A stretch of 48,454 bases of DNA, taken from positions 1 to 48,454 of IMG/VR virus record IMGVR_UViG_3300006753_000011; one strand, written 5' to 3'. A model generated the notes under the pieces. That model searched no databases. It was given only the letters and a program-made list of their open reading frames with translations, and was not told the origin of the DNA. Shown here piece by piece: positions 41,501-47,872 of the stretch. Numbering within the stretch: position 1 is the first letter of the stretch; each line of letters starts with the position of its first letter. The DNA comes from a virus. The translations under genes were made by a program, and so were the position numbers.

Positions 41501-42430
41501 CATATAGCCATTATTTTTCATATGGCCTACCCATATAAATGCATTTTTAAAATTTGGCGCGCCGCCATTAATTTTACGGGGATATGTCTTTGAATGATGA
41601 ACGCTCGGCGCGGAATCCAAGCTAGCCACAAAATGAGCTTTTGTTTGCGCAGAGCCCTCGCCAAAAACACCCAAAGATATTTTGTTCTTTACCTTTCTCA
41701 CCAGGCGCCCAGAATCAATAAGGGCAATTGTATGACTTGTATAGTTTCCGCCGGCTGAACCAGCCAGCTCTAGAGGACTGGCACACTTTGGGGAAAAACC
41801 AGATTTTGCCGAAGTTCGAAGCTCTCTTACGTCTGCTGGTCTGTTGCCCAGGACTCCAACAATTGTACCAACAGGAAGAGGGCCGGCATTATTTGTAAAT
41901 GCTCTATTGTGCTGGACCCTGACTATGGTACCAGGACGTATCTCAGACAATTTTGGCATATCTGGGTCAATTGCGACATATTCTGGATAGAGAGAAATAA
42001 TCTGCTCATCTCTTTCAGATGGTGGCCAATTCTCCGGCATTGGTAAATCCGGTGTTAATCCAAATATTTTTACAATCGCTCGAAGGGGTGGTTTTTTACT
42101 TTGAAAAACTGAAAGTTCTTCCCACCATGGCCTTGTACCTCTTACAGATAAAAGTTTGGTTAATCTACCACTAGTACTAGCATCATTGTTGGCCCATGGG
42201 CCTGAGAGTGGCGCCAACACTAATCCTATAGTAAAGTTTTGATCTTTAAATATATCAGGTGTTGCTCCGGAGCGTCGACGAGCTTGCGCATCATGGTGAC
42301 TATTTACACGCGGATCGTCATAGTCGCCAACAATTGAGGCTCCGGAGGGATCGATTTCGTCATGTGAATACGACTCCCACACAGCATATGGAGTCGATAA
42401 CGTTACAGCTTTGTCTGGATCTTTTGCCAC
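38597..42430 (-). CDS. Tail hub-like protein with C-terminal M15 (D-Ala-D-Ala-type) peptidase, 1277 aa
   Basis: The start is GTG at 42430 with AGGATTAAAAT before it; an overlapping ATG is in another frame. The N-terminal third includes IRPGTIVRVQHNRAF and VGTIVGVLGNRP (about 164-193), beta strands compatible with an OB-like hub domain. Residues about 330-540 look alpha/beta-hydrolase-like (RNFILVIPEM near 390, NFSSFHGEVG near 490, SITAVGAGVST near 518), but the usual GxSxG serine is not evident. The C-terminus has the M15 signature: SLHDLGLAID at 1064-1073 (His1066 and Asp1073 as zinc ligands) and HMH at 1247-1249 for the catalytic acid region and third ligand. M15 enzymes cut peptidoglycan peptides, so the domain probably opens the wall during injection. 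Position suggests it replaces the T4 gp5 lysozyme hub; homology to gp5 itself is inferred. Confidence 0.9.
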   Translation of the reverse strand: MAKDPDKAVTLSTPYAVWESYSHDEIDPSGASIVGDYDDPRVNSHHDAQARRRSGATPDIFKDQNFTIGLVLAPLSGPWANNDASTSGRLTKLLSVRGTRPWWEELSVFQSKKPPLRAIVKIFGLTPDLPMPENWPPSERDEQIISLYPEYVAIDPDMPKLSEIRPGTIVRVQHNRAFTNNAGPLPVGTIVGVLGNRPADVRELRTSAKSGFSPKCASPLELAGSAGGNYTSHTIALIDSGRLVRKVKNKISLGVFGEGSAQTKAHFVASLDSAPSVHHSKTYPRKINGGAPNFKNAFIWVGHMKNNGYMDYVDRPPDLGRETIIYAPKYLDTGVPIELKYYFHDRAGFGMAWINGPGTQVAQSIVNASENETDFKEIIGPAIKSMMASGRNFILVIPEMMHSRGYGTKLQDDGRVSKLKTGKDVGMGSTKPHDGDIQRVMPEAEKNLVAVKAMKNLVDSHSRAATERVTGLNRWKERVYSTFDNSYTGGNFSSFHGEVGEVIGKYLGAVTRLQINYVSITAVGAGVSTLAAMSTYAGAANPFDIKIDRIDLVNSAADEAARQSPQLGNKFPAVVFYEKVVNAWAKEGKPLEFNYFTKYDSESAQNDGFFSGLGFDPGSFNKYYKPGKIGRTKSHFNPITAPSVTNKNFTSLYLSDKPELMAMTSINDFVADQVNRPPLMRSSLPRILNGEVPDHADIIASKPMNSKLLDLQARKQELESKMGYFDEFLVAFKNRGQDNICLVEEGLNPDWGFCVKVGGSNLRTLDISPGSALQSAYKLWYADLKELARTEVMLADRDWMMWVENLPKHLALEAITDSLTKEPGGVNVRLSQVKKDTKKNENIDKAHSAFYMPAWAEGDKQRQNIRAFLGSTTPGKDSRVMPMVEGYIEEYVQTQRKKHLEDSRKRILGSTDDQSSTATKADCPAPPRSLGIFGGSRKINGAYSAGVVQCGSLDIGAAPEDYVQLARHIPYYPKKSDVMAGNKDDKLKRTPGYQLAGIKHLTRRSGGNISYINSGDYGTKVWGCLAQKIQSSWETACVTSKYIPFRIFAGYRKEKTPNIDTGISLHDLGLAIDIDPSLNGNDIDWTRGVFTNAWMKRTVGDEDIDALGVYAEEAEDLMDNVYEDWWGMSGGTSETFWDRASTDRLRRSETYDGAYGAYEEDLGTYLTSAHKDNIICPINSNPLLWVLVFCETSGMRWGNGTFMRKRYRGGSDWLPAEKDKLDRIFGITNVVDRVRAISWKTEILNDHMHFQFWGGKSFITFEEIAEAARLNGVVYNL

Positions 42431-42433
42431 ATT

Positions 42434-42733
42434 TTAATCCTCATTAATTAAATCATATATATCCGATTTTTCCATTGACGATAAGCCTGTAGCAGCGGAA
42501 GCTTCTTTTCTACTTAATAAAGAAGCGAGCTTAACAAGTTGCTCATTAGATCTTTGTAGAGTTTCAAGATATTTTGCTGCGACGACGCCACAGCTTTGAT
42601 GTCTCTCTTCTGAAGCTTTCATGTAGCCAGTAAGGTGGACTAACAAATCTGTTGCCAAGGCTCGATCATTCTTAATGTTGTCAATCGCTAACTCTACAAA
42701 ATCTCGAGAATCTATATGCTTCCTTTTTCCCAT
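42434..42733 (-). CDS. Small conserved helical protein next to gp55, 99 aa
   Basis: The ATG lies inside the end of the gp55 gene (22-base overlap), and the stop is three bases before the hub gene GTG. The protein is almost wholly helical, with a basic start (GKRKHIDSRDF) and a core, VAAKYLETLQRSNEQLVKLASLL, around residues 50-73. That core resembles small conserved proteins encoded beside gp55 or hub genes in marine T4-like phages. No function is established. It might assist late transcription or packaging, but nothing in the sequence shows this. Confidence 0.85.
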   Translation of the reverse strand: MGKRKHIDSRDFVELAIDNIKNDRALATDLLVHLTGYMKASEERHQSCGVVAAKYLETLQRSNEQLVKLASLLSRKEASAATGLSSMEKSDIYDLINED

Positions 42734-43407
42734 TCTTTTTTAAAAGTCCTATACCTTTGTCTTATTCTATTCAAGTTATTAACTATTTGTTTAGTATTTA
42801 AACCGGTTATCTCTCTCATATACAAGTAAATAGCCTTTTTGTTGAAAATTTCAATTTCATCTACACTGTCAAACAAAATTTTAATCGCCTCTAAAACTTT
42901 ATGCTCGTTGTCTTTTAGCTTCATGTTCTCCCAGTCTTTTATCTCGTCAAACAAGTGCTGCCAAAATTCAGAATGTTCACGGTCGACCAGATAAGGATTA
43001 TAAGAAACCATATCTCCTTTTTCTAATTCTCTGCTAGAATTTTCAAATTGCACTTCGCGCCTGAGTGCTTTTGAGTTTTGTTTCACTTTATGGATAAACC
43101 AATTTTTAGTTATAACACTAAAATAAGAAAAGGCTTTGGAGTTTCTCGATGCATCATACTTATCGAGAATCGTCATCAGCCATATTTTGCAATCATCTTT
43201 AAGATAATCGATATTTGGTAGATTGGAAAATTTATACGTATAAACTATTTTATTGACCAGCTCTGAAAAAGCCGGCTGAATAAGAGTTATATAAAGTTCT
43301 GAGCGCTCATTAACCTGTTCCGTCTGGGTATATTTAATAATTGCGTTTTCATGAACCTTGGTAAAGTATAGATTCTTCTTCCTCTTGCGGGTTGTCTTCT
43401 TCATCAT
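42712..43407 (-). CDS. 55: Late-transcription sigma factor, T4 gp55-like, 231 aa
   Basis: gp55 is a minimal sigma factor that redirects host RNA polymerase to late promoters and works with the sliding clamp and gp33 in T4. The sequence matches the marine T4-like form: LYFTKVHENAIIKY near the start, LYITLIQPAFSELVNKIVYT, NLPNIDYLKDDCKIWL, then FSYFSVITKNWFIHKVKQ (sigma region 2-like, about 90-112) and KKAIYLYMREITGLNTKQIV near the C-terminus. I chose ATG at 43407; a TTG at 43410 directly before it is also open. It overlaps the upstream 134-aa gene by about 60 bases. The final residues (TFKKEWEKGSI) lack the obvious hydrophobic clamp-binding peptide of T4 gp55. At 231 aa it is longer than T4 gp55 (185 aa). 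Confidence 0.92.
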   Translation of the reverse strand: MMKKTTRKRKKNLYFTKVHENAIIKYTQTEQVNERSELYITLIQPAFSELVNKIVYTYKFSNLPNIDYLKDDCKIWLMTILDKYDASRNSKAFSYFSVITKNWFIHKVKQNSKALRREVQFENSSRELEKGDMVSYNPYLVDREHSEFWQHLFDEIKDWENMKLKDNEHKVLEAIKILFDSVDEIEIFNKKAIYLYMREITGLNTKQIVNNLNRIRQRYRTFKKEWEKGSI

Positions 43408-43753
43408 CAATTTCTTCTACTCTAATGTCATAATATTTTTCAAGCACGTCGATGATATCATTGTTTACGGTTCTTGAGTGATTAATTAGGCCTTGCAAAA
43501 CTGGTTCGCCATAAAACATCTCCATACCGTGTACTTCATCTAGCTCATCTGAAAAATTCTCTATGGATTTTAAAATTTCTAAGAGGTCTTCTTGAACGTC
43601 ACCAACATTTTGTAAGGCTTTATATGCATACCACGCTAGCAATACATTTATTACCGCACTAAGATACAGTAAAAAAGGTACCAAACCCCAGAGAAAGGAA
43701 AGCAAAACACCATTCAAAATAACCGAAATGGAAATAAGAATGTTATTCATCAT
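43349..43753 (-). CDS. Two-TM membrane protein with acidic tail, 134 aa
   Basis: Residues 4-22 and 24-44 are two hydrophobic segments with few charges (ILISISVILNGVLLSF and LVPFLLYLSAVINVLLAWY), predicted to insert in the inner membrane as a hairpin. The remaining 90 residues are soluble and acidic, with HGMEMFYGEPVLQGLINHSR near 80-100 and a Glu/Asp-rich tail. Similar small membrane proteins lie next to gp55 in marine T4-like phages, with unknown function. The gene starts at ATG within the end of the zinc ribbon gene (11-base overlap) and its 3' end overlaps gp55 by about 60 bases. Confidence 0.85.
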   Translation of the reverse strand: MMNNILISISVILNGVLLSFLWGLVPFLLYLSAVINVLLAWYAYKALQNVGDVQEDLLEILKSIENFSDELDEVHGMEMFYGEPVLQGLINHSRTVNNDIIDVLEKYYDIRVEEIDDEEDNPQEEEESILYQGS

Positions 43754-44003
43754 CAGCCAAACCGTGCTTAAAATTTTCCCTCATATTTTCTATTTCTTCT
43801 TTAGTATTCTCAATATGTTCTTTTACAATACTTCCAGGCTTTTGAGTTTCTATAATTTTTTCCTGTAAGTTGATTTTTGACGGAACTCTTTTTAATACAT
43901 TTGTTGATCCACACAAGCCACAATCATTCTGTTTTTCAACAATTGCGTGATACATAACCATGAATTCCTCACACTTCAAGCACTTATATGTATATTTTGG
44001 CAC
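43743..44003 (-). CDS. FmdB-like zinc ribbon protein, 86 aa
   Basis: The N-terminus has the FmdB-type ribbon: PKYTYKCLKC with Cys8 and Cys11, then CGLC with Cys28 and Cys31, which would bind one zinc. VLKRVPSKINL follows, as in the family, then a charged helical tail. The start is GTG at 44003 right after a double stop TAATAA of the preceding gene; no better start lies upstream. FmdB proteins are called putative regulators, but the activity of phage versions is unknown. It might bind nucleic acid or RNA polymerase. Its place just before gp55 would suit a transcription role, which remains inference. Confidence 0.88.
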   Translation of the reverse strand: MPKYTYKCLKCEEFMVMYHAIVEKQNDCGLCGSTNVLKRVPSKINLQEKIIETQKPGSIVKEHIENTKEEIENMRENFKHGLADDE

Positions 44004-44006
44004 TTA

Positions 44007-44216
44007 TTAAGCTTCTTCTGTTTCGTCCGAAGAGTCTTCTTCTGACAATCCAAAATCGCTCATTTTAACCAGCGGGGGGTTAACAACATAAAGCTCGTCA
44101 TTAACAACTTTAAAATCAAGCCCCTGAAGTACCGGTACGATATCACTTTGTTCTAGAAGAGATTTTTGAAGAGCCATCATGACTGCGCCTAAAGCCTCAT
44201 TAGATAAATTAAGCAT
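44007..44216 (-). CDS. Small conserved phage protein, 69 aa
   Basis: I place the start at the ATG at 44216 (MLNLSNEALGAV) because AAGGAG lies six bases upstream and the gene then overlaps the glycosyltransferase stop by only eight bases. The longer in-frame version to 44255 adds 13 residues with no better ribosome site. The protein has a helical N-terminal half (ALGAVMMALQKSLLEQSD), the short strand VPVLQGLDFKVVNDELYVVN, and an acidic tail rich in Glu, Asp and Ser. Small proteins of this look occur near gp55 in marine T4-like phages. The function is unknown. Confidence 0.82.
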   Translation of the reverse strand: MLNLSNEALGAVMMALQKSLLEQSDIVPVLQGLDFKVVNDELYVVNPPLVKMSDFGLSEEDSSDETEEA

Positions 44217-45471
44217 CTTCTTCTCCTTGTTTAATATTATAGCCTCCAACTTCAACGAGGCTTTGAACTATTTTTTCATGAATATCTTTTTCAGCAAAGT
44301 TATCCAGGATCCATCTTTGTAGCTCTTTTGCTTGTTTTCTAAATTTCTCATAATCCTTATAGACGCTATCCATGTTCATCTTAACCGAGCCGGCTTCAGG
44401 ATGTGCCCACATAGAATCCTTTTCAATTACGCCCGGCCACAATGCAAATTCTTGTACTGGGCCAAGCGTATAGCTGATTCTGGAAAACATTGCCTTGTTT
44501 CTTTTTTTATTCTTTTTGTGTTTAACGGGATTATACAAGAAATCTAATTGTCCACTCCAATCCGGAGCGATCACTGGCATGCCATTATATGCTGCTTCAA
44601 AAATAGGCAACCCAAAACCTTCGCCATGAGTTGTGGTTATATACGCATGAAGCTTGGGGTGAGTATATAGAGAATTAAGCTCTTGTTCAGACAAATAACC
44701 ATGCAAAAGATATATTTTACACTTATAATCACCAAGGCGCCTTAATTGACCTTTCATAGAATTTACAGTGGCGCGCCGATCTAAAATACAATTTTTCATT
44801 AGATTAGCCTTCAATACCAGCCCAACATCCTCATTGTCTCTGAACTGGTCGACAAAAGCTTGTACAAGCTGTGGGACGTTTTTCCTAGGAGACCACTGTT
44901 GTACCGAAAAGAAATTAAACTCAGTTTCTAAATTAAGATCAAGCTCTTTTGTAGACTCAAAAGACTTTACTGGGTAATTTATAACATCAATCGGAGTTTG
45001 CAGAGAAAGGACCACCTCTTCTCCTGTTTCCCGGGATTTGCCCTCATATGAAGTGTCCTTATACACTTGCGCTGAGTGCTTAGAAACCGTGATAATCCTA
45101 TCCATTTCGTTGCCCTTCTCTAGCCACACCGGAGATGTCTTTGTGGTTTCAATTCCAGCAGTAACACCAATATTTATAGGTGCAACGGGCTCCCACTCAT
45201 TAGGAATGGTTACTTGCACAGTCATATCAAAATCTAAAGGCCCGCCGGCCTCATGCAATTCTCGCATTGTTTTTTCTAAACATTGGTCGATCCATGTTCG
45301 TTCTTCATTATCTTCCCACTGCCACCCGGTTTTACCCCAATTGGTGGCATGCAAATATACATCAAATAAATCTTCTCTTGAACGAAGTGCGCGCAAAATC
45401 AATCTTCCATGTTCTCCATAGCCTGATTGCGTCAAAACGGGCGCCCTAAGTAAAACTTTTTTTGCAGTCAT
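44209..45471 (-). CDS. Glycosyltransferase, GT4/GT-B type, 420 aa
   Basis: This is a GT-B-fold retaining glycosyltransferase that would use a nucleotide sugar. The N-terminal Rossmann-like half has KVLLRAPVLTQSGYGEHGR (5-23) and GVTAGIETTKTSPVW. The donor half has VQQWSPRKNVPQLVQAF (190-206), with Arg196/Lys197 at the usual phosphate-contact place, and the E-x7-E signature EGFGLPIFE (Glu284 and Glu292). The ATG follows GAGGT, one base after the stop of the second glycosyltransferase. Adjacent GT pairs are known in T4-like phages. The acceptor could be virion protein, host surface glycan or modified DNA; the sequence does not say. Confidence 0.92.
   Translation of the reverse strand: MTAKKVLLRAPVLTQSGYGEHGRLILRALRSREDLFDVYLHATNWGKTGWQWEDNEERTWIDQCLEKTMRELHEAGGPLDFDMTVQVTIPNEWEPVAPINIGVTAGIETTKTSPVWLEKGNEMDRIITVSKHSAQVYKDTSYEGKSRETGEEVVLSLQTPIDVINYPVKSFESTKELDLNLETEFNFFSVQQWSPRKNVPQLVQAFVDQFRDNEDVGLVLKANLMKNCILDRRATVNSMKGQLRRLGDYKCKIYLLHGYLSEQELNSLYTHPKLHAYITTTHGEGFGLPIFEAAYNGMPVIAPDWSGQLDFLYNPVKHKKNKKRNKAMFSRISYTLGPVQEFALWPGVIEKDSMWAHPEAGSVKMNMDSVYKDYEKFRKQAKELQRWILDNFAEKDIHEKIVQSLVEVGGYNIKQGEEDA
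44223..44228 (-). promoter_or_regulatory. Shine-Dalgarno AAGGAG that decides the start at 44216
   Basis: AAGGAG on the minus strand is six bases before ATG 44216, inside the end of the glycosyltransferase gene. The alternative upstream start at 44255 lacks a comparable site. Confidence 0.75.
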
Positions 45472-45472
45472 A

Positions 45473-46726
45473 TTATACCTCTATTAACTCCCAAGCTTGA
45501 TAATTTCTTCTAGTTTCCCACGATCCATGACGGTCGTTAATAGCTTTCAAAAGCGCATCCCAATTTTTACAATAATTTTTGTAATTATAGTTTTTAAGTA
45601 CATGTTCGCGCCCTAACTCACCTATTTCTTCCAACTCATCCTTTTTGTTGTAAAGTTCCATTAAGGCATCCACAACACCTTCTTGGCTAACTCTATCTTC
45701 GTAAATATAAGGGATATCCTGAGATCCTATAATCGATTTAACTGCTGGCTCGATCCCAACGCCAAACCAATTTTCACCATCTGTAACCTGTTCTTGCAGT
45801 CCCCCAGTCATGTTAACAACAATAGGAGTTCCACACGACAGAGACTCTAAAGTAGAAAGACCAAATCCTTCTGCATCTGAAATATTAATTGTTACATCTG
45901 CAAGATTATACATCATTGCTAGTTGTTTGCTCTCAATTTTGTTGGTTGAAAACTTAACCTCTCCGTTTGTTATTTTGAGTTTATGCACGATTTCTTCCAG
46001 ATTAGGACCATTTGGATCGTCTACATCCGTATGCATAATAAGCTGTGCTTTATCCTTGCCAACTTTTTCTAGAAATTCATTAAAATAAAATATCAGAGAT
46101 CCTGGCAATTTCCTCCGGGCATTTCTATTGTTCCAAAAAATAACAAACTTATCAACAGCATCTGGCATAAACTGCTGTTTAGCCAATTTTCTCTCTTCTT
46201 TGTCCATTGGTTTGAAAACCTCGGCGTCGACCGCATGCGGGATGTGGTGCACCTCTAAGCCTGGAGATACGTTTCGAACAATATCATCTGTAACTTTCGA
46301 GATAGACACCACAACGTCATTAGAGGAGTAAAATGGCTCATTATAATCCGGATATGGATAATTGTCCCATACATGATAATAAATCATTGGCATCAAGGGC
46401 CTAATTTCGTCTTCCATTTCCCAAAGCCAACCAAAAAACCTAGGATCTGTCATAAACCACATCATATCTGGTTTTTCTGTGCGAATAATTGAGCGCACAA
46501 CTTCATGTGTACCGTAACCTTCAACTGGGTAGATTATTAGATCGTCGCCCCACTCTTCAGATTTTTGAGGAGCATAATCTTTATGCTTCATGGCGCCTCC
46601 TAAATACCGGATTGAATAATCTCCAGTATTAAGCAAGTGTTCCATGATATACCGAGTTTGTGTTCCAACCCCAGAAGGAGAATACATATGATCGGATATA
46701 ACCAAAAGTTTAATTTTCTTTTTCAT
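45473..46726 (-). CDS. Glycosyltransferase, GT4/GT-B type, 417 aa
   Basis: The N-terminal Gly-rich loop, SDHMYSPSGVGTQTRY (11-26), starts the acceptor domain, followed by DPRFFGWLWEMEDEI and YYHVWDNYPYPDYN (117-129). The donor domain has VIFWNNRNARRKLPG (195-209), LIMHTDVDDPNGPN and the E-x7-E motif EGFGLSTLE (Glu286 and Glu294), then GTPIVVNMTGG. This organisation is that of GT family 4 and of phage GTs in the T4-like group. The start is ATG with AGGT before it, two bases after the nuclease gene stop. It shares only the fold with the next GT, so the pair probably add different sugars in sequence. Confidence 0.92.
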   Translation of the reverse strand: MKKKIKLLVISDHMYSPSGVGTQTRYIMEHLLNTGDYSIRYLGGAMKHKDYAPQKSEEWGDDLIIYPVEGYGTHEVVRSIIRTEKPDMMWFMTDPRFFGWLWEMEDEIRPLMPMIYYHVWDNYPYPDYNEPFYSSNDVVVSISKVTDDIVRNVSPGLEVHHIPHAVDAEVFKPMDKEERKLAKQQFMPDAVDKFVIFWNNRNARRKLPGSLIFYFNEFLEKVGKDKAQLIMHTDVDDPNGPNLEEIVHKLKITNGEVKFSTNKIESKQLAMMYNLADVTINISDAEGFGLSTLESLSCGTPIVVNMTGGLQEQVTDGENWFGVGIEPAVKSIIGSQDIPYIYEDRVSQEGVVDALMELYNKKDELEEIGELGREHVLKNYNYKNYCKNWDALLKAINDRHGSWETRRNYQAWELIEV

Positions 46727-46728
46727 GT

Positions 46729-47505
46729 TTACCTACAGTGTTTAGTTTTATAAAATTCACACCGACCACAAGAGAGCCGGTTTTTAATATTAATATTATT
46801 ATCAACATTATATAAAACCTTTTCCATCAAGTTAAGTGCCTTTTCTATTTTTTGTTCTCCACACGACACTTCAAATATTTCAACGTGATTTTTCTTAGCG
46901 GTGCGCTTGAGTAAACCAAAATAAGTTTTGACTTTTTTAGGGTCAATACCATGTTTTTGGCAGAAGAAATGCTTATAATAAGCCAACTGATATGTTGTTA
47001 TCCTGTCGCTTTTCCGTCGTGCATTCCAACCCCAACCACACGTCTTCCAATCCATTATGTGATATGTATCGCCTATTTTTAGCACCAGGTCGATATATCC
47101 TTTAAAGTGTTTATCGGCCGGCATTTTTACATGAAGCTCCTCTTCAACAGAAATAATTTCATGATCACCAAAATACTCGGTTACTGACGGGACTACTAAC
47201 TCGGCTAATATTTGTCCATTTTCGCGCATTGTGCGAATTAATTCTCGATCTAATTCTACATCTGGAGTCTTTTTGCGTATTTCCTGCAACTCTTCCACAA
47301 ATCGATTTTCAAAATACGAAGCTGGATTAGCTGCTGTTTTATCAACTAAGAACTTTTCGCTAACAGCGTGGATGGCTTTGCCAAAAGCGGTAAACTCATT
47401 TCCGCTAAAAAGACGAATATCATTAACATATATTAAATTATGTTTATATGAACACTCTTCCCAGGTTTTTATTTCAGAATATGATACATAATTTCTTCCA
47501 CTCAT
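46729..47505 (-). CDS. PD-(D/E)XK nuclease, RecB/Cas4-like with four cysteines, 258 aa
   Basis: The likely start is ATG 47505 (MSGRNYVSYSEIKTW), preceded by AAGGAT; a longer frame to 47577 overlaps the previous gene more. The RecB-family motifs are in order: GKAIH with His46, a Glu near 122, GYIDL with Asp139, MDWKT with Asp152 and Lys154, and QLAYY with Gln173. Cys18 together with Cys246, Cys249 and Cys257 form the one-plus-three pattern of the iron-sulfur staple in Cas4/AddB nucleases. The enzyme probably degrades DNA ends or assists recombination or replication. Phage Cas4-like nucleases are common. It precedes the glycosyltransferases by two bases. Confidence 0.9.
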   Translation of the reverse strand: MSGRNYVSYSEIKTWEECSYKHNLIYVNDIRLFSGNEFTAFGKAIHAVSEKFLVDKTAANPASYFENRFVEELQEIRKKTPDVELDRELIRTMRENGQILAELVVPSVTEYFGDHEIISVEEELHVKMPADKHFKGYIDLVLKIGDTYHIMDWKTCGWGWNARRKSDRITTYQLAYYKHFFCQKHGIDPKKVKTYFGLLKRTAKKNHVEIFEVSCGEQKIEKALNLMEKVLYNVDNNINIKNRLSCGRCEFYKTKHCR

Positions 47506-47506
47506 T

Positions 47507-47872
47507 TTAATCCTTGTTTTTTTTGACTGGGAGTTCTTGAGCGCTAGGTCTGGTTTTTTTACTTGGTTTGCTATCATCGGTTTTTAAATTTGGTTTAGCT
47601 TTTTGAGGAGCCCGCCGTGCCTGTTTAGTTTTTTCAAGCGGATAAACATAAGCTCCCGTATGGTTGCAATGGCGCCAATTGTCGATTATAAGCCCGTTTC
47701 TAGTATAACTTACTGTAAAGCCTTCAATCCTAGTGCTCTTTACTAACTCCCATGCATCAGCGCCATTAAAAGATAAATTTTCATCTCTTGCGAAATTCTT
47801 CTTAGGCACCTCTACCAATAATGTAAGTACTTTATTCTCTTTGTCAACCTTAATCTCGTGTTTGATAGTCAT
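47507..47872 (-). CDS. Hypothetical protein with basic C-terminal tail, 121 aa
   Basis: AGGAGAAG lies six bases before ATG 47872, and the start overlaps the metallopeptidase-like gene by 23 bases. Residues 1-80 look like a small beta-rich domain (KVLTLLVEV, EGFTVSYTRNGLIIDNW, HTGAYVYPL). Residues 81-121 are disordered and basic, rich in Lys, Pro and Ser, which could bind nucleic acid or another acidic partner. I do not recognise the family. Confidence 0.82.
   Translation of the reverse strand: MTIKHEIKVDKENKVLTLLVEVPKKNFARDENLSFNGADAWELVKSTRIEGFTVSYTRNGLIIDNWRHCNHTGAYVYPLEKTKQARRAPQKAKPNLKTDDSKPSKKTRPSAQELPVKKNKD
47510..47515 (-). promoter_or_regulatory. Shine-Dalgarno AAGGAT that decides the nuclease start at 47505
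   Basis: AAGGAT on the minus strand precedes ATG 47505 and overlaps the last codons of the 121-aa gene (stop TAA at 47509-47507). It supports the shorter 258-aa nuclease. Confidence 0.7.

Noticed and set aside
43408-43410. TTG at 43410 as start of gp55
   Set aside because: The ATG directly after it is the stronger codon, and the extra residue adds nothing recognisable.
45171-45178. Exact T4 late promoter core TATAAATA on the minus strand
   Set aside because: It lies inside a glycosyltransferase gene far from any start, and about two such matches per strand are expected by chance at this base composition.
44209-46726. T4-type DNA glucosyltransferases
   Set aside because: The E-x7-E motif and order of elements match general GT4 enzymes, and I see no feature specific to T4 alpha- or beta-glucosyltransferases.
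46729-47577. Longer 282-aa form of the nuclease
   Set aside because: The extra 24 residues overlap the previous gene and lack a ribosome site, whereas ATG 47505 has AAGGAT and starts at the conserved SYSEIKTW region.
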